Of a DNA stretch of 64,000 nt, positions 44,379 through 52,875 are shown in pieces. The notes under the pieces are model-generated. The model had not been told where the DNA came from. It did not search any database and saw nothing but the letters and a program-made list of their open reading frames with translations. How positions within the stretch are numbered: position 1 is the stretch's first letter; every line of letters begins with the position of its first letter. The position numbers were made by a program, and so were the translations under genes. Where the stretch lies: assembly GCA_963676905.2 (NCBI GenBank), contig CAXXVE010000001.1, forward strand, positions 3,782,001 through 3,846,000. Reading direction: 5' to 3'. This DNA is from Oceanispirochaeta sp963676905 (GTDB lineage: Bacteria > Spirochaetota > Spirochaetia > DSM-2461).

Positions 44379-45263
44379 TCACCCCTTGACCGCTCCCGCT
44401 GTCATTCCCTCCATGATCTTTCGTGAAAAGATACCATAAAAGAGGATTACAGGAATGACAGAGATAATCAGGGCTGCCACAAGACTGGGATAGTCGGTTG
44501 TGTAGGCTCCTGTAAACATTGTCAGGGCCACCGGAACAGTCTTCAGGGCATCCTTGTTGATAAGAACAAGACCAAAGGGAAACTCGTTCCATGAGGCATT
44601 GAAGGTCAGAACAAGGACAGTTGAAAGGATCGGTTTGCAAAGAGGCATGATGATTCTGAACAGGCTCTGCCAGACTCCGCACCCCTCCATTGTTGCCGAT
44701 TCCTCCATCTCCTCGGGAATGCTTCTTACAAAACTTTCAATCAGAAAGATAGCTGTGGGCAGGGCAAAAGTCACATAGGGAAATACAAGGGTAATTCTCC
44801 TGTCCAGAAGTCCAAGGGAACGGAACTGCAGGAAAAGAGGAAGCAGCCAGGCATGGGTGGGAACCACAAGACCAAGCATGAGAAAAACATAGATGGCATT
44901 GCGTCCCTTAAATGAGAAGCGGGAGAGAAAGTAACCCGTTATCATCGCCAGCACAAGAACTGTCACAAGGGTGATGGCACTTATGATAAAGCTGTTAGTG
45001 AAGTACCTGAAAAACTTCGCATGGGTCATTATCTTTACATAGTTGTCGAGGTTTATGGACTCAGGAAGACGGATAATGCTCTTCTGAAACTCGACTGAAG
45101 TTTTAAAGGAGGTCCCCACCATCCAGACAACAGGAAAGATGCAGGAAAAGGAGAAGAGGAAGACAAGGATGTTAACGGCCCATTTTGTAAGTTTTGAAGA
45201 GGGACGGAGAGGTTTTTGAACCTCCATAGCGGCCGGAGCCGCCAGATTCTGCGCACTACTCAT
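44379..45263 (-). CDS. Sugar ABC transporter permease (CUT1, MalG type)
   Basis: About 294 residues, six helices. The coupling loop E-S-A-T-M-E-G-C-G (E-A-A motif) lies near 190-200. ATG 45263 is preferred, with GGGAGG upstream and an 8-bp overlap with the first permease gene. Last gene of the operon at 44379-49491; no clear terminator follows. Confidence 0.9.
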   Translation of the reverse strand: MSSAQNLAAPAAMEVQKPLRPSSKLTKWAVNILVFLFSFSCIFPVVWMVGTSFKTSVEFQKSIIRLPESINLDNYVKIMTHAKFFRYFTNSFIISAITLVTVLVLAMITGYFLSRFSFKGRNAIYVFLMLGLVVPTHAWLLPLFLQFRSLGLLDRRITLVFPYVTFALPTAIFLIESFVRSIPEEMEESATMEGCGVWQSLFRIIMPLCKPILSTVLVLTFNASWNEFPFGLVLINKDALKTVPVALTMFTGAYTTDYPSLVAALIISVIPVILFYGIFSRKIMEGMTAGAVKG

Positions 45264-46143
45264 AACGGCGGCCTCCCAGCAATTTGATTGTAATCCCCGT
45301 AATTGCAAGGGTAATAATAATCATAATTATGGACATTGATGCCCCGTAGCTGAAGCGCATCATATTGAAGGAGACCCTGTAGTTGAAGAGGGACATGGTC
45401 ATGGACCTCTGCCCCGGCCCTCCCTCGGTGAGGACATAGATCTGGTCAAAGATCTTAAGGGTTCCCGAGACACAGATCATCATGGCCGCTTTGAAGGTCG
45501 GATAGATCATGGGAAGCATGATCTTGACGGTCCTCTGATAACCGTTTGTCCCGTCCAGCTCGGCACTCTCAATGATAGACTTGGGGATGCTCTCCAGGGC
45601 GCCCAGAAACATAATCATATAAAGGCCTATAAACTGCCAGATAACAGGGGCAGAAACAGTAAAGAGAACAATGTCAGGGTCATCCAGCCACAGGGGAATA
45701 TTGGTCATCCCCAGAGAAGAGAGAAAGAGGTCAAGGAGACCGTTTCTCTTGTTATAGATAATACCCCAGACAAGTCCGACAACCACAGGCGACAGAACAA
45801 CAGGAAGAAAGATAAGGGTCCTGTGAACACCTCTCCAGTTGACATACTTTGTTACAAGCATAACAGAAATAATCAATCCCAGGCCTACCTGGCCTATAAC
45901 AACAAGTACGGTGATGGAAAATGTATTTTTAAAGGCATTCCAGAAGTTTTTGTCGGAAAACAGGGTAATGAAATTTTTCAGACCTGCAAAATTGAGCTGG
46001 CTTCCTCCCTTCCAGTCAAAGAAACTGAGTCGAACTGAAAAAAACAGAGGAAATACAAAAACAAAAGAGAATATAAGCAGGGTCGGAACCAGACCCAGAA
46101 ACATGTTCACCCGTGAGGGGGTCTTCAGTGCGCGGCGGCTCAT
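45256..46143 (-). CDS. Sugar ABC transporter permease (CUT1, MalF type)
   Basis: 295 residues, six helices, with a P-V-V-L-S-P-V-V-V-G-L-V-W central helix and the coupling loop E-S-A-E-L-D-G-T-N-G. It pairs with the MalG-type permease encoded next. As in most CUT1 systems of this kind, no dedicated ATPase is encoded here; a shared MsmK/UgpC-like ATPase elsewhere in the genome should serve it. Confidence 0.9.
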   Translation of the reverse strand: MSRRALKTPSRVNMFLGLVPTLLIFSFVFVFPLFFSVRLSFFDWKGGSQLNFAGLKNFITLFSDKNFWNAFKNTFSITVLVVIGQVGLGLIISVMLVTKYVNWRGVHRTLIFLPVVLSPVVVGLVWGIIYNKRNGLLDLFLSSLGMTNIPLWLDDPDIVLFTVSAPVIWQFIGLYMIMFLGALESIPKSIIESAELDGTNGYQRTVKIMLPMIYPTFKAAMMICVSGTLKIFDQIYVLTEGGPGQRSMTMSLFNYRVSFNMMRFSYGASMSIIMIIITLAITGITIKLLGGRRYE

Positions 46144-46182
46144 TGGCTTAACCTTTTTAATTGGATTTAAGTAAATTATACC

Positions 46183-46207
46183 CCGTCCCGTGTAAGTTCA
46201 GGGACGG
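46183..46207 (-). other. Intercistronic stem-loop after a sugar-binding-protein gene
   Basis: CCGTCCC and GGGACGG form a perfect 7-bp stem with an 11-nt loop between the binding-protein gene and the first permease gene. There is no T run. Confidence 0.6.
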
Positions 46208-46222
46208 AGTGCATTTAATACT

Positions 46223-47512
46223 CTACTCTCTTACATCTTCGATATTCTGAGCATATTCCGCAGGGGTGATCAGTCCCATCAGCATCTGCTGCATATCGTT
46301 GTAGAACACATCAACTATAGTACCGGGAAGCTGTACATCAAAAATGGGTGCAAACTCAAAGTCGATGGCATTGTAGGCTACCTGAAGAGGGTCGAGGCTG
46401 GACTCATCTATCTGAGGTTTCACTGCAGGGAATCCGCCGTTGGCAGCGGCAACGTTACCGTACTCCTGGCCATAGAGTTCCTTGGCGAAACTCAGGGCAA
46501 GTTCAGGATCTGCTGCATTGGGATTAACGCAGACAGCCCATCCGGCTCCACCGGCAACGATATTGGCATAGTCTTCATTACCCTTTACAGGAGGCAGCAT
46601 TGCAAGACCGACTTTGGAAGTATCCATATTTTCCATGACAGGCCCCATTGCCCAGGAACCTTCTATAAACATGGCGGCTTCACCATTGTAGAAGACCTGT
46701 CTCTGCTGGTTGTTGTCGATGCTGTTCATATCCTCATTGAAGGCTCCCAGAGTGACAAGCTCGGACATCAGCTCTGCGGCATCCACAAAGACCTTGTCTG
46801 TAAAGGAGGCTCCTTTGTTATTGTAGAGGCTGTCAAACCATGCGGCATCTGTATAGCGGTAGACCATTGTGTTGAAGATACAGGAGGGGTTCAGCCAGCG
46901 GCCCTTGTTTCCCATTGCCACGGGAATATAGCCTGCACCACGGAGTTTGACACACATATCCTTGAACTCATCCATGGTTGCGGGAAAGCTGCTGTATCCG
47001 ACCTCACTCAGCATATCCTTGTTGTAGTAAACAACATGGTTGGACTGAAGCTGGAAGGGAAGCCCCCAGATGTCGCCGTCTACATCGAAATCCGAAAAGG
47101 CACCCGACTTGAACATGGACTTGAAAGAGGAGTCAGTATTGATTGCATCGGTAAGAGGCATAATCAGTCCATTCTCCCGGAGAAGGGGAAACAGGTCGGG
47201 TTTGGAAAGATAAACATCCGGAAGCTGCTGTGAAGCAATCATTGTCTTCAGTTTGACCTGATAGTTGTCATGCTGAATAAACTCATCCGAGACAGTTACA
47301 TCGGGGTGTTTCTTTATGTAGCTTGCCATGGATGCGGCAAAAGCCTTATCGTTGGCATCCCCCTGTTCCACTGCAGGGGTCATGAAGTGAATCATGGTAA
47401 CTTCCTTTTCTCCAGACTCCTTATCCTGGGAACCTCCTGCCATGACAAGGGCCGGAGCTGCAACCATAAATACCAACAGCATTCCAAGACACATTCTGAC
47501 TTTAACTTTCAT
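46223..47512 (-). CDS. Sugar ABC transporter substrate-binding protein (family 1)
   Basis: 429 residues. The signal peptide ends in …A-L-V-M-A-G-G-S-Q-D-K-E. The body has family 1 features: a D-V-Y-L-S-K-P-D-L-F hinge strand, W-G-L-P-F-Q-L-Q-S-N-H-V-V-Y-Y-N-K-D near 130 and A-A-M-F-I-E-G-S-W-A near 270. It should bind a mono- or oligosaccharide; together with the Gfo/Idh and MDR oxidoreductases upstream, a polyol, inositol or oxidised sugar is plausible (inference). Confidence 0.9.
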   Translation of the reverse strand: MKVKVRMCLGMLLVFMVAAPALVMAGGSQDKESGEKEVTMIHFMTPAVEQGDANDKAFAASMASYIKKHPDVTVSDEFIQHDNYQVKLKTMIASQQLPDVYLSKPDLFPLLRENGLIMPLTDAINTDSSFKSMFKSGAFSDFDVDGDIWGLPFQLQSNHVVYYNKDMLSEVGYSSFPATMDEFKDMCVKLRGAGYIPVAMGNKGRWLNPSCIFNTMVYRYTDAAWFDSLYNNKGASFTDKVFVDAAELMSELVTLGAFNEDMNSIDNNQQRQVFYNGEAAMFIEGSWAMGPVMENMDTSKVGLAMLPPVKGNEDYANIVAGGAGWAVCVNPNAADPELALSFAKELYGQEYGNVAAANGGFPAVKPQIDESSLDPLQVAYNAIDFEFAPIFDVQLPGTIVDVFYNDMQQMLMGLITPAEYAQNIEDVRE

Positions 47513-47544
47513 TACACAATCCTCCTATTGTTTGTATAATTCGC

Positions 47545-48528
47545 CTAATCATTCCATTTCAGAGTTTTTCTGCCCTCAGCAGAAAGATACGCCTCCTGGA
47601 TTAATCTCAATGTTTTTTCCGCTTCCGTTACAGGGGAAATCGGTGCCGCACCCTCATTCACAGCCTCTCCGAAAGCTTTCAGGGTGTGGTAGAAGGACTC
47701 TTCATAGCCTGAGTCCGTCTCCAGAACTTCTCCGTCCAGGGTCAGTACATCGGTCAACAGCAGGACTCCCTCATCCCCCTGAATGCGGATTTCTCCGGCT
47801 GAACCATCGGCGGAACTCCATGACTGGAACACCTGCCCCACCGCCCCGCCGGGAAACTCAAGCGATATAAGACAGGTATCTTCACCGTCCATCTGCTTAT
47901 AGTGATTTGTAGTTGAAAAGCAGTTCAGATAGGAGGGCGATCCCATCAGGTAGAACATCTGATAGACAAGATGTGTACCGCTGTCCATCATGGCCCCCCC
48001 CCCGGACTGGCTGAAGTTCTTTCTCCATCCTGCAGAGTGCTCGGGGGGAATGAAGTGACATGCCCTGAAACTGGCATAGGAGATGCTGCCGAGCCGTCCG
48101 GATTCAATAATCTCTTTTGCCTTACGGATAACGGGTCTGTAAACAAAGTTATGTCCCGGAAAAATGACAACCCCGTATTTTTGTGCGGCTTTTTCCATCT
48201 CCTTCAATTCACCGCTGTCCAGGGCAACAGGTTTTTCCACAAGCACATGCTTTCCCTTTTCCATAGCCTGCATTGCCTGGTCATAGTGAAGACTGGTGGG
48301 AGAAAAAACAGCCACCGCATCAACTTCAGGGTCATTGATTACCTCGTTAAAAGAGGTATAGGAACGGACCCCCCAACTGCTGCACTTGTCCGAAAGCCGT
48401 TTGATCCCCTCAGGAGAGGGATTTCCACAGCAGCCGGCCAATTCAAAACTGTCTGACTGTTTCACAAGGGCCTTGTGATACCAGTCGGATATCCATCCGG
48501 CACCTGATATTGCCAGTTTAATACTCAT
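47545..48528 (-). CDS. Gfo/Idh/MocA family oxidoreductase
   Basis: 327 residues. An N-terminal Rossmann domain (A-I-S-G-A-G-W-I-S-D-W) binds NAD(P). E-K-P-V-A-L-D near 98 carries the family catalytic Lys, and G-G-G-A-M-M-D-S-G-T-H-L-V-Y with His completes the site. It oxidises or reduces a sugar, inositol or related hydroxyl. It sits 1 bp from the MDR gene upstream and is part of the sugar operon. Confidence 0.9.
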   Translation of the reverse strand: MSIKLAISGAGWISDWYHKALVKQSDSFELAGCCGNPSPEGIKRLSDKCSSWGVRSYTSFNEVINDPEVDAVAVFSPTSLHYDQAMQAMEKGKHVLVEKPVALDSGELKEMEKAAQKYGVVIFPGHNFVYRPVIRKAKEIIESGRLGSISYASFRACHFIPPEHSAGWRKNFSQSGGGAMMDSGTHLVYQMFYLMGSPSYLNCFSTTNHYKQMDGEDTCLISLEFPGGAVGQVFQSWSSADGSAGEIRIQGDEGVLLLTDVLTLDGEVLETDSGYEESFYHTLKAFGEAVNEGAAPISPVTEAEKTLRLIQEAYLSAEGRKTLKWND

Positions 48529-49491
48529 TTAAAGCTCCTTCCATTTGATGACTGATCCCAGACTTGTTCCGGCATCTGATCTGATCTTATCATATACAGC
48601 GGGAGCGTCCCCGGGTGCCACAACTTCTGTAATAAGGGGTTCTGTTACAAGTTTCCCTGTTGAAATCATCCCAAGAAGCAGTTCCAGGTTTCCCTCGATG
48701 GAGTGTTTGTAGAGTCCTGACGGATCCTTCAGCAGCGGATAACGCCACTCGTGGGCTCCCTTAACCGTCATAACGGAAGGACAGAGATGAGATCTGTTCA
48801 GGAAAGGTGTGACATCGGTGACATACTCCCCTCTGGGACTGCCGAGGATGATAAGCTCCCCCTGTGTATCCACTAAAGATGCGGATTCAAGCACGACTTT
48901 TGAGAGACCCGTGGCGTCAATTACAGTATTGAACCGCCGTGTTTCAGGCACCTCTGAACTTGATGGATATACCTCTTTGATTCCGCAGGCTGCAGCCTTA
49001 TCCCTTCTGAAACCACTGGGATCAATGACCGCAACATCAGCCCCTGAAAGAGAGGCAAGCTGGGCTGCAAAATTGCCTACGATGCCTGCTCCGACAACTG
49101 CAACCCTGTCTCCCAGCTCGATGGAAGAGACTCTGATAGCAGTCATTGAAACAGCTGCCATCCTTGCAAAAACGGCTTTGACAGGATCGGCACCTTCGGG
49201 GAGCGGCAGACAGACAGTCTCCGCCTCGGCGATCTGGGAGTGTTTCCCATATGAAAAGATCAAATCGCCCTCTTTAAAGCGGCCCGATTTATCCTGTGTC
49301 ACAGCCCCGACAGAACCGTATCCGGGAATATAGGGAAGCGGAGCCCAGCTCTCACCACCCGACAGAATTGCCTTTTCAGTCCCGGGACTGATCACCGAGC
49401 AAAGAGTTTCAACAACAGTGTCTCCCTCAGGTATTTCTGGCGAGTCTACAAGCTCGACCTTCCATGGTTCAGAAAATTGAACAGCCTTCAA
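48529..49491 (-). CDS. Medium-chain dehydrogenase/reductase-like protein without structural zinc site
   Basis: 320 residues: a GroES-like half, then a Rossmann half with V-A-V-V-G-A-G-I-V-G-N-F near 140. The usual catalytic-zinc motif G-H-E is replaced by P-G-Y-G-S-V-G, and the four-cysteine lobe is absent, so it differs from true zinc alcohol dehydrogenases. S-V-I-S-P-G-T-E-K recalls the bi-domain oxidoreductases in which such a domain is fused to a Gfo/Idh domain; here the two are separate adjacent genes. The start is TTG with AGGAGG six bases upstream. First gene of the sugar operon. Confidence 0.82.
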   Translation of the reverse strand: MKAVQFSEPWKVELVDSPEIPEGDTVVETLCSVISPGTEKAILSGGESWAPLPYIPGYGSVGAVTQDKSGRFKEGDLIFSYGKHSQIAEAETVCLPLPEGADPVKAVFARMAAVSMTAIRVSSIELGDRVAVVGAGIVGNFAAQLASLSGADVAVIDPSGFRRDKAAACGIKEVYPSSSEVPETRRFNTVIDATGLSKVVLESASLVDTQGELIILGSPRGEYVTDVTPFLNRSHLCPSVMTVKGAHEWRYPLLKDPSGLYKHSIEGNLELLLGMISTGKLVTEPLITEVVAPGDAPAVYDKIRSDAGTSLGSVIKWKEL

Positions 49492-49535
49492 AGCAGGCCT
49501 CCTATGTAGTAAAATGAATGATTTTTTAATTTATC

Positions 49536-49585
49536 TGAAATAATTATCATCCCGCGATATGCTAGCGTCAACAATGAAATAATTA
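49536..49585. repeat. Pair of 11-bp direct repeats around the sugar-operon promoter
   Basis: TGAAATAATTA occurs at 49536-49546 (over the -10 box) and 49575-49585 (just upstream of the -35 box), 39 bp apart. Direct repeats suit an AraC-family regulator such as the divergent one at 49672. Confidence 0.55.
49543..49571 (-). promoter_or_regulatory. Promoter of the MDR - Gfo/Idh - sugar ABC operon
   Basis: On the minus strand, TTGACG (49566-49571), 17 bp, GATAAT (49543-49548), 52 bp before the TTG start at 49491. Confidence 0.65.
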
Positions 49586-49659
49586 CTAAATGTTGTCTAT
49601 TTTTACGATTTTAAGGGCTATTAGTTATTTTTTTATCAATTATTTATTTATTTTTATGA

Positions 49660-49665
49660 TACAAT
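49660..49665 (+). promoter_or_regulatory. -10 box 6 nt before the AraC regulator start codon
   Basis: TACAAT is followed by six bases and then the ATG at 49672. The stretch between holds no Shine-Dalgarno, and the -35 region is weak, as is common for activated promoters. Confidence 0.4.
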
Positions 49666-49671
49666 GGGTAC

Positions 49672-50448
49672 ATGGATCTTCAGACTAAGATAGTCAGAAT
49701 AGATAAAAAAGAGACAAGTCACGGTTCATTTATCGATCCGGAATATGTTCTCCATATCGTTTTCAAAGGCCGATTTGATTTTCAGATTCAGAATGAAAAC
49801 TACAGAATAGAACAGGGAGATCTCATCCTCATCCCCCCCAACAATCTTCACGCTGTCAAGAATGCAGAAGAGGTCCATATGGCTGTTCTTCACTTCTATG
49901 ACCACAGCAATATGATTGAAACACTGGGGCTGGAACCGGTGCTGCATTTCCCTGATGAAGAGTTTACTACGATACAGTCCCTTTCAACTCAGCTTTCAAA
50001 AATGTGGAGTATGAATACAGGTGCCCACCAGTTTATAGTGGATGGCCTTCTTCACACACTCATAGGGATGTACATTCTCCAGAACAGAGAGGGAAAGAAA
50101 ACAATCTCAAGGCAGCAGTTTTCAAACTGGAAATCAATACAGGAGGGAGTCAGCTATATTCAGGCCCACTTCAGAGACCCGAATATTACAATTGCCGCCG
50201 TCAGCAGGCAGTGTAATCTTTCGTACAACTACTTCAGCTACCTCTTCAAACAGTACACCCATGAAGCTCCCCTGCACTACCTCACAAGACTGAGGCTGGA
50301 GTATGCCAAGGAGTGCATTTATAACGGGAAGTTCAATATCTCCCAGGCGGCGGCCGCCTCGGGGTTCGGGAATATTCAGTACTTCAGCAGGACCTTCAAG
50401 AACTATGAGGGGCTCTCTCCCCGGGCATGGCTCAAGAAGTACAGCTGA
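49672..50448 (+). CDS. AraC family transcriptional regulator
   Basis: 258 residues. The N-terminal cupin domain (about 10-105) has the E-N-Y-R-I-E-Q-G-D-L-I-L-I-P-P-N-N-L-H motif. The C-terminal AraC DNA-binding domain (about 160-258) has two helix-turn-helix units: I-A-A-V-S-R-Q-C-N-L-S-Y-N-Y-F-S-Y-L-F-K and I-S-Q-A-A-A-A-S-G-F…Y-F-S-R-T-F-K. It is divergent from the sugar operon at 44379-49491 and is its likely regulator, sensing the sugar. Confidence 0.92.
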   Translation: MDLQTKIVRIDKKETSHGSFIDPEYVLHIVFKGRFDFQIQNENYRIEQGDLILIPPNNLHAVKNAEEVHMAVLHFYDHSNMIETLGLEPVLHFPDEEFTTIQSLSTQLSKMWSMNTGAHQFIVDGLLHTLIGMYILQNREGKKTISRQQFSNWKSIQEGVSYIQAHFRDPNITIAAVSRQCNLSYNYFSYLFKQYTHEAPLHYLTRLRLEYAKECIYNGKFNISQAAAASGFGNIQYFSRTFKNYEGLSPRAWLKKYS

Positions 50449-50513
50449 CCGAACTGCCTGAGGTTCTTGCAATCGATATACCCCGGGATTAGACTTTTTC
50501 AGGGGTACAGAGA

Positions 50514-51713
50514 ATGAAAAAGACCCGACCGGAAAGGTATGACTCACATCTGATCAAAATCAAGAACTGGGCCGTCTATGCAGGCAGACTCTTATCCTAT
50601 GGCCTGAGAGCCTACGACACCCAGGACCGCTTTTCATTCGCTACTGCAGCTGCACCAAAAGAAGCGTTTCACTTCAACGAAGAGGAGCTATCCAACAGCA
50701 GAACCGATGAAAAACTGGGACCCCTCAGCTGGACAAACCTTGAAAGGAAGAAATCCACGGGGAGTCTTACAGACATTCTGAAGTCCAACAAAACAACAGC
50801 CTTTATAATTATCAAAAATGACATGATACTCTATGAGAAGTATTTTGAAGGGCGGACCCGGCAATCACTCTTTCCCTCATTCTCTACAGCCAAAAGCATT
50901 ACATCCGCTCTGATTGGTATAGCCCTGGATGAAAACCTCATTCCCGGCATAGAGACACCGGTACAGCAGATCCTTCCTGAATTTAAAGGTGCAGGATATG
51001 AAAAAATAACAGTCCGGAACCTTCTGGAAATGAACTCCGGCTTCAGGCATAAATACGGAACAAGGCCCTCAGACCACCTTGTAATATCCGGCTACCATCC
51101 TGATGCATGGCCTCTTTCTTTGAAGCAGAAAACAGACCGCCGGCCAGGGGAGGTTTTCAACTACAACAACTACCACACTGTTCTTCTGGGCATGATCCTG
51201 AATCGTGTTTCAGGGCTCACTCCCTCAGAATTCCTCGAAAAGAAATTATGGCAGCCCATAGGCGCCGAGTATGATGCACGGTGGAATTTAACTGCCCCTC
51301 AGGGCCACGAGTATATGGCTCTTGGTATTAACGCCTCTGTTATTGACTATGCAAAGTTTGCCAGGCTATATCTCAGAAACGGGGATTGGGAGGGATGCCG
51401 GGTTATAAGTCCCGAATGGGTTGTCTCATCCACAACAACCGATCCCTCTGCAATGGGGGACAGCGATTACTATCACACGCAAATCGGTGACGTTGTCAAT
51501 GAATACTTTGCAGAGAGGGGTCTGTACTACAGCCGTCACTGGTGGGGCAACCGTCTGCCCTCAGGGGGATCGGACTTCTACGCCATCGGCATGTTCGGCC
51601 AGTATTTCTACATCTGCCCCGAAAAGAATACAGTTATCCTGCGAATGGGACGGGATTATGGAGATGTCAGATGGTGGCCTGATCTGTTCAGACAGATCGC
51701 AGAAAGACTGTAA
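50514..51713 (+). CDS. Serine hydrolase of the beta-lactamase class C/penicillin-binding protein family
   Basis: 399 residues. The S-x-x-K motif is Ser124-T-A-Lys127, and Y-x-N is Tyr217-N-Asn219 in F-N-Y-N-N-Y-H. Near the C-terminus, I-G-M-F-G-Q-Y-F stands where the third motif lies. Such enzymes include esterases, D-aminopeptidases and nylon-oligomer hydrolases (the 6-aminohexanoate-dimer group looks closest). There is no clear signal peptide, so it is probably cytosolic. It is 65 bp after araC and may be co-transcribed. The substrate is unknown; a beta-lactamase role should not be assumed. Confidence 0.82.
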   Translation: MKKTRPERYDSHLIKIKNWAVYAGRLLSYGLRAYDTQDRFSFATAAAPKEAFHFNEEELSNSRTDEKLGPLSWTNLERKKSTGSLTDILKSNKTTAFIIIKNDMILYEKYFEGRTRQSLFPSFSTAKSITSALIGIALDENLIPGIETPVQQILPEFKGAGYEKITVRNLLEMNSGFRHKYGTRPSDHLVISGYHPDAWPLSLKQKTDRRPGEVFNYNNYHTVLLGMILNRVSGLTPSEFLEKKLWQPIGAEYDARWNLTAPQGHEYMALGINASVIDYAKFARLYLRNGDWEGCRVISPEWVVSSTTTDPSAMGDSDYYHTQIGDVVNEYFAERGLYYSRHWWGNRLPSGGSDFYAIGMFGQYFYICPEKNTVILRMGRDYGDVRWWPDLFRQIAERL

Positions 51714-51743
51714 CTGAAAGTTCAGTGAAGACTTTCCTCCCTG

Positions 51744-52862
51744 TTATTCAGTATACAGGGCAAGAAGCCGCCGTGCCTGGTTCTCCACACTGTAATCAAG
51801 AGCTTCCTTACGGGCCCGTGCAACCATAGCCTTCTGAGCTTCACTTCCGAGGGCTGAGATGGCCTCCTGCAGAGCTCTGCCCGATTCCCCTGAATCGGAG
51901 CACTTTGTCAGATAGCCGGTCTCACCGCTTCGTATAAGATCCACATTGCCGATACAGTCTGTGCCGACAACAGGAACGGAACTGAGGAATGCCTCCACAA
52001 CAGCCGTGGGAAGCCCTTCAAAAAGGGCCGTACTGAAGTAGATATCAAAATAGCTTATAAGGTTTCCCGCCTGTTTCACATCACCCCAGAAAAAGATCCT
52101 GTCCCCCGCCGGTGATGCAGCCTGTGCGGCTTCCACTTGCTTCCTGTACTCTTCTTCCCCATGGGTGAGGCCTCCCATAATATGGAGGGCGGCATCCCTT
52201 CGGTCACCGGCAGCCAGTGAAAAGGCTTCAATCATGGAGACAAGATCCTTCTGAGGAGTGATCCTTGAGAGGGAGACTATATTGACGGCATACTCTTTCC
52301 GGACAGCCTCGATTTCACAGGGAAGTTCCTGGTCATGGATATCTATCCCGTTGGGAACAACCTGAACCTTTGCAGGGTCCGCCTTTACCTGTGAGAGATA
52401 GTGCTCCCTCTCCGAAGGGGAAACGGAAATGACCCGGCCCACCCGGCGGGAGACAGAACCTTCCAGATAGCGGTAGAATTTAGACTTTATTCCCGAGAAT
52501 TTGTCGTTGTAGCCGCGGAGGGTCAGAAACATCTTGATTCTGCGGGGAATCACGAATGAGAGAAGCCATCCGTAAAAACACCCCGCCTTACCGTTCAGGT
52601 GAATAACATCAGGTTTAATTCTGCGGACTTCCTTCCAGAGTCTGAGAAAACTTCCGGGCCTGGGACCTGTAAGATCGATATCCAGAGGCTCTGCCCAGGG
52701 GGGATACTCTTCAAACAGCTCGGGATCAGTCTTCTTCCCGGCGGCATAGTGGACAAGTTCATTCTGAGAGGCCTTTACAAAACGCAATGTATTGACAGGA
52801 GAGCCCCCGCGCAGGAACTCCGGAAAAAGGTGCAGGACCTTTATATTATTACTCATTTTCAC
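51744..52862 (-). CDS. Glycosyltransferase family 4
   Basis: 372 residues, GT-B fold. V-P-N-G-I-D lies near 166, S-L-S-R-I-T-P-Q-K-D opens the donor-binding half, and the E-x7-E motif reads F-E-G-L-P-T-A-V-V-E-A near 290. It transfers a sugar from an activated donor onto a growing glycan. It is the last gene of the hldE - GT9 - GT4 operon and so probably acts on a heptose-containing surface glycan. Confidence 0.87.
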   Translation of the reverse strand: MKMSNNIKVLHLFPEFLRGGSPVNTLRFVKASQNELVHYAAGKKTDPELFEEYPPWAEPLDIDLTGPRPGSFLRLWKEVRRIKPDVIHLNGKAGCFYGWLLSFVIPRRIKMFLTLRGYNDKFSGIKSKFYRYLEGSVSRRVGRVISVSPSEREHYLSQVKADPAKVQVVPNGIDIHDQELPCEIEAVRKEYAVNIVSLSRITPQKDLVSMIEAFSLAAGDRRDAALHIMGGLTHGEEEYRKQVEAAQAASPAGDRIFFWGDVKQAGNLISYFDIYFSTALFEGLPTAVVEAFLSSVPVVGTDCIGNVDLIRSGETGYLTKCSDSGESGRALQEAISALGSEAQKAMVARARKEALDYSVENQARRLLALYTE

Positions 52863-52875
52863 GACTCCGGGAGGA

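Noticed and set aside
50514..51713. Antibiotic-resistance beta-lactamase
   Set aside because: S-x-x-K and Y-x-N motifs are shared with esterases and peptidases; there is no signal peptide and no ampR-like neighbour.
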